Shown here: positions 36,315-47,400 of the stretch, one piece after another | Layout of the letters: every line of letters starts with the position of its first letter | Position numbering within the stretch: position 1 is the first letter of the stretch | Assembly (NCBI RefSeq): GCF_015832195.1 | Contig: NC_052017.1 | Coordinates: 108,722,929-108,786,928, forward strand | Length of the DNA: 64,000 nt | Direction: 5' to 3' | From: Motacilla alba alba | Lineage: Eukaryota > Chordata > Aves > Passeriformes > Motacillidae | Made by a program: the position numbers and the translations under genes | Notes under the pieces: model-generated | The model's input: only the letters and a program-made list of their open reading frames with translations | The model's database searches: none | Told to the model about the DNA's origin: nothing

Positions 36315-38190
36315 TCACAGACTGACAAGCCCTGTGGTGTTCCTGTAAAGGCTGAGGGGGTCACTGTGGCCACACCACCTCTTCTGCTTGCTGCCACTTA
36401 TGCAGATGCAGTTGCTTGTGCTGGAGTAGATGGCTTCCATGTTGCCCTAGTGAAAAAAAGTATTTTTTCCCATATGAAGCCATGTAAAACATTTACATTT
36501 TGGTTGTTTTTCCAAGAAAATCTGGATACAGTTAGAGATGTTTAGTATGAGCCTAGGGGACTTTGCACAAGAAGTCTAGCCAGCAGTTCTGACAGGCTGA
36601 CCACTGATACCCAGTATCAATTTGTGATTGGCACTGCTCCTTGGGAATCTGGAACCAGAGTGCCTGAAATGCACCTTTAGGGTAGAAGATACCTGAGAAA
36701 ATTCGATGGTTTATCTCATGTTTTATTTTTTGGTGATATCATTGATGCACAAGCCTTACTTTGGGGATTAGCATTCTTGTGCTGCTCTTTGAGATAAAAC
36801 ACTTGGTGAAAGTAAAATGTAATTAATGTAATCACACCCTCTGATGAATTATTAGAACAATAACTGTAAAACAAGAAAGAATAAATAAATTGCCCTTTGG
36901 TCTCTACAGCTTCCTAAGCAACAGGGATGGTATCTTCCCCTTCCTGTCTAAAAAATATTAAAAATGCCTTGAGGGTGGTATGCAAGGGAGGGGAGCTATA
37001 TGAAACTTGAATGCTTAATACCCATTGAAGAGAGAAAAAACCAGAAAGGCGCAGTTTTTGCCACAAAGGTATGAAATAATCAATGCTCACTTCTAACTCA
37101 GTCTAACCTTCTTAAAGGCATGCCTCCCTTAAGTAAAAATGATGTTTAAATCAAGAGCATTTTCTTTGATTTAGAGTTAAAAACCCCCAAACTTTCATCC
37201 AGGTCCCCCCACACACACACACAAAGGTGAAGGAGTGATTGTGCACATCATTTGAAATATTGATCAAGCAGTTGAAAGTTATTTGGAGAGAGAGTAAAAA
37301 ATGTTGAGAAATGCTTCATATGCCTTGTTTAGAGAAACAGACTCTCACAGTGGGACACATAGGTTGTACACCTTCATGACAAGCTCTCTTCCATTCCAAC
37401 AGAAAGCACATTATCAGTTTTGCAGTTCTGTAATAATTCATGTTCACAGTTTGCCTGGAGACCTTTAATATTTCTGCACATCAATCCAATGAAATTGGTG
37501 CTTTCTTGGGCAGCACCATTCTGCTCAATATTATTATTGCTAACCTTCTCTGGTTATTTGTACACCAAAAATTTTGAAGTCACTGCTAGGACTTTTTAAA
37601 GGAGCATAGCTGAGGAAGCTGATGTTGTTCTGCCCAGTGTGCCACACACAGAGCATTTTCCCCATATGCTACTCTTGAAAACAAGTAGTTTAGTCCACTA
37701 AAAAAATCATCACCAAAGGTATTAGCAAAAGCAGGTTTTAATATTGATTTGTGAAAGTGTGGCTTAACAGAGTTCAGTGGCAAGGTTCACTCTATTACTC
37801 ACTACAGAAAAGAAGAATACAAAGGAAAGTCAGTTTGGGATAAATTTAGAATGATTTACACTGAGACTGAGGATGTAAAACATGTAAGAGTGCAATAGGG
37901 TAAGGGAGACCCTTCTGTTAAGTTACAAAGTTCAAAGAGGACCCCTTTGCTTTCTAAACTCCTGAAAGATCCTAGATGTAGCTAAGTCAAATCTAAATCC
38001 CATATTTGACCAATGATTCTAAAAGGCATAGCAGCACATAATTATTGATTACTATTTATAAAGTGATCCAACAGGATTTGCTACACTCACAACAACTATT
38101 TAATTATAGATTGAGGATGGCAGCATTCACACTATACATATTAGAGGGAATTTGGATCAATTCACAAATGCATATACGCAGATGCAGAGG

Positions 38191-38196
<6 letters not shown>

Positions 38197-38231
<35 letters not shown>
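38197..38231 (+). repeat. (TA)n microsatellite
   Basis: About 17 TA dinucleotides, preceded by TATGTG and followed by CAGGAATG. Confidence 0.95.
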
Positions 38232-38233
<2 letters not shown>

Positions 38234-38752
38234 GAATGTATATAGGTACCTGTTAAAAATCCCCCTTAAGTTCAGTGAAATACTCCTGTTGAATGTCTAT
38301 GCACTGCACTTCTCAAAGGGTGAGGACTGAGCATCGGAAGAGTGGAGGGTATCAGCCCTTGCCCCATTAGTTTTGGTGATGGTCCTTCAAGTATCACAAA
38401 CTTGAGAGTTTGCAGGCTCTGAGAGGCATCCCGCTCTGACAGAGGTACTGTCCACTACAGTCCATCAGAGTTCAAAGGACTTCACTTAGGTCCCCTGTTT
38501 ATAGGGTCACAAAATGACTGACTTTAATCAATATGGCCATAATCTTGGCCACAACCCAAGTCAGTAACTACTGAAGTTTTTCAGAAGTCTGATAACAATG
38601 GTGCCATTCCACTTTGGCTACTATTCAGCTAAGTAATGTTCCAACGCTGTCAGGACATAATTGATTATCCCTTGTTCTCCACCTTGGTCAGGAAATGGAT
38701 GCCCTGTGTATGAGCTGTGCCGCTCCCAGCTGTGCAATTCAAAAGTTCCTGC

Positions 38753-38827
38753 TATGGTCAAGGAATGCTTCACTGCCCAACTCCTACAGTCAAGGGACGC
38801 TTCACTGCCCAGCTGGTATGGTCAAGG
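38753..38827 (+). repeat. 32-bp tandem repeat, about 2.3 copies
   Basis: Units start at 38753, 38785 and 38817. Each begins TATGGTCAAG or TACAGTCAAG and contains GCTTCACTGCCCA. The second unit differs from the first at a few bases. It lies close to the 3' side of the ERV remnant and may belong to an LTR. Confidence 0.8.
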
Positions 38828-39112
38828 CTTAATGGGAATTGCTGAAGTCACAGAGCAGGTCCAAGGGGGCTGTGAGGGTATGGGAAATGCACCACCACAA
38901 CCCACAGCATGACTTAAAGTCAATTTGTCTTGCTCCACAGAGTGGTGATGTGGTCACCTCTTGCCTCTGGGCCCATAAACAAATTAATGCCATATTCCAG
39001 TTGTAATTTGAGGGAAATTTTTGGTCGTTACATTACTATTTAGGTTTTATTAAACATGATTAAGAAGTATTGCATATGTAAGGAGGACTTTGCAACTGTG
39101 CCACCCATCTAC

Positions 39113-39805
39113 CTATTTTCCACGCTCTGTTAAATAACAAGCATAATATGAGATAAATAAAATTACAATGGGATTCAATTTAGAGCTCCTGTTGGTGATA
39201 AGAACCACCCAAATAAAGTATCCCACTAGTGATGTTTTCCGTCCTTCTCTGCTCTTTCTAGGACAGGATGTATATCTTCTGTGGCTTAATGAACAGTGCT
39301 TAGAGTTCAGTGTCCATGATTTTAGACATGTATGTTGTGGTTTTTGACTCAGGTCATAGTTTTCTAGTAGTTTCTTCACCAAGGTAAAATTCATGCCAGT
39401 GGGGGTAGGTGGTAAATCTTGATGTGAGATGCAGTTAATTTGCAACAATTGGTGGGTTGTGATAGGAGCTGAATGGTTAAAATTGCATCCCAAATTACAG
39501 ACACAGATATTTGACTGATTTCTTGTCCCTACAGTGATGTTATCTGTAAGTATAGAATCAGAAAGAGTTTTTAAAATACCCAAAATCCAATTCTGACATA
39601 TACAAGTACAGTTTTGCAGTTTCATCAGGTTACATTTCAAAATGACAAACAATTTGTCCAGTGTCAAACAAATGTCTTGGGTCGTAAGGATATTACTTGC
39701 ACAAATAAATCCTTGTTGTTTCTGAACAGCACATGCACTGACATCAACAGCTTTGTGCCCATTTTGTTGGCCCCATAGTCTATGTTCTATCAGATATAGT
39801 TTCAT
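39113..39805 (-). pseudogene. ERV envelope-like open frame, 230 codons
   Basis: This is the longest open frame in the window. It has at least five N-glycosylation sequons (NCTC, NITV, NQSN, NHSA, NFTL), several cysteines in close pairs (CTCIC, ICVCN) and a hydrophobic stretch NPIVILFISYYACYL near the end, as expected for a transmembrane envelope subunit. The upstream surface part (39806-40500) is cut by stops, and no intact signal peptide or cleavage site was seen. It is inert as it stands, although the open frame is longer than its neighbours. Confidence 0.7.
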
Positions 39806-40524
39806 GCTGATTTAATCCCATCACAATGATTAGCTTTATGGTGTATCCCAAAGTATTGTCAGAATGATGTCTCCTTTAGATCCATTTAAAGATGGAATTT
39901 GTTGGTTATCATCTTCATCTGTATGAATCCATTCCTGCTTACAAAAGGAGATGTTATTGTGTAGTGCTACTGCTGATATATTTAAATATATTTAGATCAG
40001 GCATAGCTACATTTAGAATTACATATGCATCAATCCATAGACACCCTGTTGTACACTAATTCCACATTTTGTGCTTAACAATAATGAAATCAAATAATAG
40101 GTCTACACTCTGTTTTATCCAGAGGCGAATGTGAGTATGGGTTGCGTAAAAGTAAAATTGAACCAATAGTCTGGTTCTGACAATTTATAGAAAGATTTTG
40201 CATTATTTCTTGGTTTGAAAAAATCCGCATAGTGTTTATTAATCTTGATGGGACTTTCTGGGGTAGAGCCGTTGATTGCCAGTACCCTATTTTTGTTTTT
40301 TATCTCCTCTCCTGGTATTACAATTATTATTGTTCTAATTCTTTTCCCATGAAATGTCTTCCATCTTCACTTATCTTCTAGATATTCCTTATTTCAATGT
40401 ATAAACAAAGTAGCAAGGCTTAAGCTTGCCTTATCTTTTGGCAGGATACCCCAATGTTCCAGTGTAATGCAGTGCATGATCGCAAGGCTTTTGTGTTTGA
40501 TCTGGAAGGATTATATTTTCTCAA

Positions 40525-41380
40525 TCAAGAGGAAAACCAAGACTGTGTTGGGGCTATACAGCTGTTTTCATTGCTATCAATATAGATTCTTTTTCTGCTT
40601 AAAAGAAAAAAAAAAGTTTTGATGGGAAAAGTGGAATTGGTTTTCCCTTTTGTGATGCAGGATAAATCCACTGTGCATTGATTCTGTATTTTTGCAACAC
40701 TCCTATCAGTAGCTTCCCAACCAAGTAAGCCATAGGGTTTAGTCAGAGTCACAGGCACAGTTCCCATTTGTGGTAAATTTACCATGTTAGGTTGTCCTGG
40801 CTGTAATGCTATCTGATATTTTCTTTCATTGGAAGGTAAAGCATCAAGTTCAGCTTTTGCAGAGAATGCTTGACTCACAGATTGCAGATTATTCAATTGA
40901 TGGAGCACTTTGGAAGGTCAGGTATCCCAGTGAACATTGTGTGTCTTAAGGTTCCTTTACAACAATCTCTTAGGTCTTTCTGCCATCCCATTTTATTTGG
41001 AGTGTGTAATACCCATTTCTTCTTGTTTGGCCCATTCTTCCACCTTTGAATTTCTTCTTGTTTGGCCCATTCTTCCACCTTTGTACATGAGAAGTGTGAG
41101 CAAGTATCACATTGTGGGGAGTAAGTAGACTCAAGAACCAAGATCATAACCCCTGCACTTTCATCCATCAGCCTTTCATCACTTAGTCACTGTAGGTAAG
41201 CTGGAAGACTACTGCTACACTCTGTGAGGGTAGGCTGGTATCCTACAGAGGATTTGAATGGCCTGATCAATCAATTTCCCATGTAGACCATAAAGTTTTC
41301 CCCTGATTGATGCTTTAGCAGGGTGATCTGGGTGTATTTTAAGCAGCATTGATGACTTTCTATAAGAGTAGCTCAACAAG
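40525..41380 (-). pseudogene. ERV integrase region (broken, part missing)
   Basis: Several frames share this stretch. At about 40720-40830 the frame reads QPGQPNMVNLPQMGTVPVTL and LLGWEATDR, typical of the integrase C-terminal domain in ERVL-like elements. Upstream, at about 41015-41170, lies a frame containing the CDTCSHFSCTK cysteine cluster, interrupted by a 35-bp tandem duplication. I could not recognise the full DDE catalytic core, which is probably deleted or too decayed. Confidence 0.65.
41015..41084. repeat. 35-bp tandem duplication inside the ERV
   Basis: Copies at 41015-41049 and 41050-41084 match at 34 of 35 bases. Each contains TTGTTTGGCCCATTCTTCCA. Since 35 is not a multiple of three, it shifts the integrase frame. 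Confidence 0.92.
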
Positions 41381-41384
41381 TTTT

Positions 41385-41900
41385 TCAACCTTTGCTCTGT
41401 GCAGCAAAATAATGTGCTGATTTGCCATTGTGACCTAATTTCTGATGTGACTCTTCTCCCAGTTGATACCACTCAGGATTTAAAGAGTTCCCTATTTTTA
41501 TCTCCCTAATTTTAGTCAAATCATCCACCTTTTCATAACAGTTTGTGCCTGGTTTATTACCCTTGGCATGAGCTTTCATCCATCCCATTTTGAATGATGT
41601 TTTCCTGTCTATATCAAGAAGTAATTGCCAGTCTTGAGTTCTCCAAATGGAAGATCTGCCTACTTCCCAGTTCAGATATTTCCATTGACTGAACCACTGT
41701 GTGATGCCTATCTGCACAGCATAGGACTCCACATATAGAATTTTTCCTCCATTTTGTGCTCCCAAAATAACTGCCCTTGATTTTCCTACTTGTGTACTAC
41801 CTTCACCTTCTTCTATTATTTGTTTGCCAGTGTTAATGTTTAGTGCAGCAGCCTTACATTGCCATTTGCCATTTATCTTTTTTGCTGAAGCATCAGTGAA
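41385..41900 (-). pseudogene. ERV RNase H fragment (broken)
   Basis: A long open stretch begins with FTDASAK near 41895, the TDxS box of retroviral RNase H. It continues through ILYVESYAVQIGITQW and FKMGWMKAHAKGNKPGTNCY. It runs about 170 codons without a stop, one of the best-preserved parts of the element, then continues towards the integrase zinc-finger region. The N-terminus joins the reverse-transcriptase remnant only through stops. Confidence 0.82.
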
Positions 41901-42339
41901 ACACTTTGAAATAGGTTTCTGGAAGTACCCTGTTCAGCAAATCCGCATTCTGTTATGACAGGGTTGTGGGGGTATACTGGTCCTAGTGATTGATGGTTTT
42001 AATTCCTGTATTAAGGTTTTGACTGCCTCTTCATGTTCCAAATTCCACCTCCACAGTTTTCCCATTCATAAAAGCGAATATAATGTGCAAGCAGTGGTAG
42101 AAAATCCAGATAGTTGTTTTCTCCCATATCCTAAAGTTCTCACTAACTTTTGTAACTCTTTTCTAGACTGGGATGACTGCAGCTGTTCTGTTTTTCTTAC
42201 GGTGTTTTCTTACTGCACTGCCTGCTGTCCACCAAGTACCCAGAATCTTTGCTTCTTCACTTGCCCCTTGACATGTGCTTCTGGTGAGGTCTCACCTTCT
42301 TTATGCAGTGCTTGCTCTGTTACTGATGCTTCCCCATCT

Positions 42340-42720
42340 TTTCAAGCAAATCTCCTGCAATCACAATATCATCTATATTAACACAATTTTGCATTTGAGG
42401 AAGTGAGACTGTCTGTAAAAGTTAAGAAGTTCAGCAAGCACAGCATGAGCAATCATGGGAGAATGTTTATACTCCCATGGGAGTCTGCTAAAGGTACATT
42501 GGATACCTTCCCAAGTAAAAGCAAATTTCTCTTTATTGTCTTCTTGTAAGGAGACCATAAAGATCATATCTTTTCTATCTAGTGTTGCCATCCATGGATG
42601 TGTGGCTACTTGTAGTGTGGCTGCTGGGTTTGTAGCATTGGGTACTGCAGCTTTTAATGGGACCGTGTTGGTATTTAAGCACCAATAATCTGTAGAAAGT
42701 CATCATCTCCCGTCTTATTT
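42340..42720 (-). pseudogene. ERV reverse transcriptase fragment (broken)
   Basis: The open stretch at 42591-42373 has KEKFAFTWEGIQCTFSRLPW and then PMIAHAVLAELL, which are typical retroviral RT landmarks. The frame stops before the catalytic box, which is visible one frame over near 42365-42380 as NIDD. The usual aromatic residue is replaced by Asn and the frame is shifted, so no active enzyme can be made. Confidence 0.85.
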
Positions 42721-43559
42721 TCGAACTGATGAAATCAATGGTTCTGGAGACAATCTATCATTTTTTCAAATCAACTCTAACTTCCTAAATTCTGCTTCAT
42801 GCTGCAACAGAAATTGAATAGGAAGGATGGGGGGCAGGTGGAGCTGGGCTGTGGGTCGAATGAACCACCACAGATGTTGCATACAACTCTTCTCTTTTCA
42901 CTGCTGCATCCTCCATCATCTTCCACACCCTCCTGGGTTTTCCACCTTGCATATTTCTCCAACATTGTGCTTCACAAGGCATAGATAGGGCCTGGTGAAA
43001 TGGAAGACCAAAAGGGTGAGAGGAGCCAGGATGGGAGACACAGGGTCTGGTGAGTTGTCAGAAGATTGAAGCAGACTGAAACTTAACCCTTCTGTCCTTT
43101 ACAAACCACACTTGTTTGTGCTATACTGGTGGCATGGAGTTTCTTAAATCAAAATCCAAGACGCTACCTGCCTCAAAGATGACTTTGAAATTTGGAGTTT
43201 GTGGTTTTTAAGGTGGAGGAACAAAATTACTGTGGGCTACTACAGGCTGTGGCTAAGCAAAGGAGAGCAGACAAGTGGTGCCGTGGCTGTGGAGACCAAG
43301 GCAGCTGTGGCTGTAGTTTATCCACAAGCGTGAGCACTGATACCTTCTGTGAAATAAGGATAGCTAGCACTGAGGGAGTGCTCCAAAGCTCTTCTGGAGC
43401 CATTGATCATGCACATTACAAAGTGCACAGGAGTGTGTCAGCTTAAAAGAGTGCTGCTTGATGACCGGTGAAGTTGACCAAATCTCACCTTCAGAGGAAG
43501 CTGGAGATGAAAACAAGTAATGAAATGTGTGCCAGATAAGTTACACAGGATAAGCCTGG

Positions 43560-44440
43560 AAAATGATAAACTTAAAGCTTATCTTTAGAAAGCAGGGAAA
43601 GGAAGAGCTGGAGACTAAAGGAACAAATAATCAAACAAGCTTCAAGGACAAATGGGATTTGTCAAGTACAAATTGTATAAAACTAGCCTAATTTCTTTCT
43701 GTGACAGGATAACAGGCCTTGTGGATTAGGGAAGAAGGAATAAGAGTCTGTAAATCACAACTTCAGGGAGATTTTTTTTCCGTGGTTACACATGGAATTC
43801 CCATAAGCACACAAGGAAAATACACTCAGGGTACATCAGTTCTAAGCCACTTCAAAAACTAAAGGGAATAATTAGTAGATCACTGTCACACTGAAGCATG
43901 TTTCAAGAGAGAATGTTCCAGAGATCTGTCATCGACCTGGTATTAGTGTTGAATGTTCATTCAGAGTAAATTTCAGTGAAACATGTCTGATGAAGTAAAA
44001 AGCATATTTAATAAATTTGCAGAAAACACCAAGCTAAGAGAGCTGCACACCTGCTGTTTTCAGGACAGAGCTAAGATCTAGACTATTCTTGGTGTCTTGG
44101 AGAAGGAGATAAGAAAAAAATACTGTGTGAGTTCACAAGGAAAAGCCCTACACTCAGAAATGAGAATCTGCATTTTAAACTCCACATACCTGGAAATACC
44201 TGAAACACCATAAAAGCCATGGAGAAGATCTGAAAGTTACTATGAATATGAGTTAATTATATGGCAAAAATGCAAATATTGTACTGAAATGAATTTTTAA
44301 AAATGCCCTTTGTCTTCAATGTAGATGAAGTTTTCTTCCTCTGCTCAATGCAGATGTGGTGTTCAGCTGGAGAATGGTGTCCAGTTTTGAACACTTCTAG
44401 CACTTAAAGAAAGATGAAGGTGATGGAAGTAAGGTGGATC
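43560..44440 (+). mobile_element. Old, strongly diverged CR1-like LINE
   Basis: Features in CR1 order are CAAATTGTATAAAACTAGCC, ACAGGATAACAGGCCTTGTGG, then AATTTGCAGAAAACACCAAG, whose frame reads KFAENTKL in place of the FADDTKL box, and later GGAGAATGGTGTCCAGTTTTG. Divergence and small deletions are extensive, so it is older than the copies at 19.3 and 32.8 kb. Borders are approximate. Confidence 0.65.
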
Positions 44441-47400
44441 TGGAAATTTGCTTTATTTTCCTCTAAACAAGATTAAGGGAACAAGGCTTTTTTGATCTAA
44501 AGCTCACTTCTTTGAGAAGATTTTGCCAGTTTTGCAGAAGAGTGAGATGCCATTCCTGATAAATGATAAATTCTTTTCTCCCTGTGACTTTCTCAGCCGC
44601 CAAAAGTTTAGTGATTCTTTTGTTAGAGTCACCTCTATCTGAGGAATACAGACATGTCAAAGGACAGCCTGAGGATGTATGGAGTCCTTCCCTGTGATCA
44701 CGTGTTAAAAGCCAACAGGATTGTGAATTGAAGATAACTGTACACACAAATGAGCTAAAGACTCACGTGACAATTACTAATTCTAATTAAGTAAAGGTAT
44801 AATTCAATATTTTTGGTAATGGAACGCTAAATGCAATAAAATAAAATAGTATTTTCTTTCTCAGGTTTTCACAGCTGAGTTAGACTAACCCTGCCTGCAT
44901 GCTTAGCTTGACTGTTGGCAAGTATGCAAATTAAAGGGAATGGACAAGCATGGATTTACAAGAGGCACTAAATTGTATCAGTAGAGTAAAACCAATACAT
45001 TCTTGTGCCATGTGATGTGCCAGCACTCTTTTAACTGCAGAATCTCTTTGGATTCTCTCATGATCAGAGTTGCAGATAGGCAATGGTGCAAGTCTTCATA
45101 CAAACAGTATATTTCTTTCTTGAAGTCCAAGACCACTGAACATTGAGCACCTCTTGTCATTAAAAGTAGAGGCTTTTCAACTAGGTTCTTTCCTGTCTTC
45201 TACAGTCAGAAACATTCTACATATAATGCAATAATATGGAACTCCTTGGGGCAGAAGTACCACAACAAGGAAGAAAAAAAGCAGCTGAACCTTCATAGTT
45301 CCCCTGTGTCCCTGGTGGAATCACAAGACAGAAATTTCAAACCCCAAATTGCTTTTAAGTTTTTGAAAAATCTATTTGGTGATTATTTCAGATCTTCACT
45401 AAAGCTTTTGACAATAGTTTTAACATTAAAACTCTCTCAGAAACATGGATGTATAATATCAATAAGAATGATTTGTGCATTGACAGCCTGTTCTTTGCAG
45501 TCACATGTTAAAGGTGAAATGCAGTTATTTTCTGTCAATCTTGTCAACTCTGTTAATTTTGAAGTACCTAACCTCCACTAATCTTTGCTGCTATCCTATC
45601 ATTAGTTATATATTATATGTAATAGTTATATGTAAAAAATATAAGTGCTTCTCTCATGCAAAAAGGAATCCCAATAGCACATTAAGACACTCCAGGCTTC
45701 AGTTCCAATCTTCTGCCCCTTTCCATGCTGTGTAAATAAATTCTGGTGTCTGTAAAGGTCAGGTTGAACATACACAGGTTGCAATTAAAAAATGGTTTGA
45801 TGTGCACTTGTGGCTCTTGGACAGCATTTCGGCAGGCACAGATCTGCAGCTCACACCGAATGGCATGTGCTAAATTCTGAATCATGATGTAGCTGTGATA
45901 CATATCTACAGATATGACAGACACAGATTGCATTAAGAGATTACACTTTTTTTTCTTGGAGCAACTGATATAGCTGGGAAAAAATATGTTTTCAGACACA
46001 AATTTCTCTGCAGATAAAAAAAGCTAGGAAGCTTTTCTGTGGTTTTACAGCCAAGTAACAGGTCTAACAAAAAATATGATTTCTCCTGACAGATTTGCCC
46101 CACTACAGCCTAGCATCAGGACTTGTCACTGCTTGCTGGTGGTCTATGCTGGAACTGTTCTGGCAACTGCTGTGGGACCCTTCATGGGGACTGTGGTCCA
46201 CCTGACACAGTGGAAACAGGACAAGGCAGGGATGTGGCAGCAGCCAGTGAATGAGGGGATAGAAAAAAACCCCTCATATTTGCCCCCACAAACCCCATAA
46301 CTATCCTGCAAACCCCATCAGGCTTTAGTTTCCCCTCAGGTGCCCCAGCTTTGCCCCACGTTTGGACAATGTCCTGCCATCTCTATCTAACCAGGCTTCA
46401 ACCCTCTTGCTCTTGTCCCATCTTTTCAGAAAGTCCACTCACCACCCCAGCAGCAGCCACCTGCTCCATCATTGCCAACAAGCAGCCATCACTTGCCACA
46501 GACCCCAAAGATGGAAAAGGAGGAACGCCACAGCTCTTCACTGAGCTCAAGTGCAAAGCATTGCTTTCCAGGGAGAGAAATTATAGCAGAATAAGCCATA
46601 CAACGGCAAGATTGAGTCTGAAGTGCTAAGAGAAGCAACACAAAATATGAATGTTCCCTCTTAAAGTTAAAATAAGCAATCTGAAATTATGAAAGGGGTC
46701 TAAGAAGCTACTTTTAAAAAGGGCAAATATTTTAAGTCACATGCTGCTTTTGCAGACTTGCTGACTTCAACTTCTGAATGCTTTGCTCAAATCCAGAAGT
46801 ACTTAATGTCCTGAATTAACTAGACTGTATTTCTACAAAATACAGCCTAAGTACTGTTTTTAACCCCCTTCATATATATACTTAGACATGAACTTGTGGT
46901 AAATGCAGAACTGGGAAATTTTTGAATGCTGAGTCAAGCTTCTAATGAGGAAAACAGAAGTCATAAGAGGACTGGTATGTACAGAGAATCTGTTTCACCC
47001 TGGAGCTGCTTCCACCTCTCTCTATCCCTGTGTATGAGTCTGGGGAAATGGTGTCTGTTCAAAACTATCAATTTCTACAGCAAGCTGGTGTTTAGTGAGT
47101 GAGGTGTTCCACAAGGCGGTGCTGGTACTCCAGAGGCTGTACACACCTGGGGCTGGTTCTTGTGGAGCAAAATGTGTCATCCTGTGCCCAGAGTAAGAGC
47201 TTTGCCTTGCAAACATCAGGTCTGTGCCCTAGCTAGTGCCTCAATCCCTTTATTCAAGGAAGCCAAAGCAATATTGCCCTCCACTGGTCCTGAAACTAGT
47301 TTAACTGCTAATGTGAGTTGGACAAAATCTTTGTTGGTACCATCAGGGGCACTTTGAAACCAGGATTTGACTCAGATTCCTGGGGCATTGGTGTTGTCCC

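Larger units (their letters stand above)
33212..38640. other. Intergenic, no gene recognised
   Basis: Mostly AT-rich. It contains the 22-bp palindrome, a short CA run near 37.2 kb and the (TA)n tract. A 121-codon frame at 33205-33570 starts inside the CR1 tail and shows no domain I recognise. Confidence 0.6.
39113..42790 (-). mobile_element. Degraded endogenous retrovirus, ERVL-like pol with an env-like gene
   Basis: Going 5' to 3' on the minus strand, remnants appear in normal retroviral order: reverse transcriptase (about 42.72-42.34 kb), RNase H (41.90-41.39 kb), integrase region (about 41.38-40.52 kb) and envelope (39.81-39.11 kb). Many stops, frameshifts and a 35-bp internal duplication break every gene. 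The pol style, including a reverse-transcriptase block reading FTWEGIQCTF, points to a class III (ERVL-like) element, while the envelope remnant has its own N-glycosylation sites and a terminal hydrophobic segment. No gag was recognised upstream. Paired LTRs could not be identified, so both edges are approximate. Confidence 0.85.

Noticed and set aside
41986..42381. 131-codon plus-strand frame
   Set aside because: It is antisense to the ERV pol remnant and explained by it.
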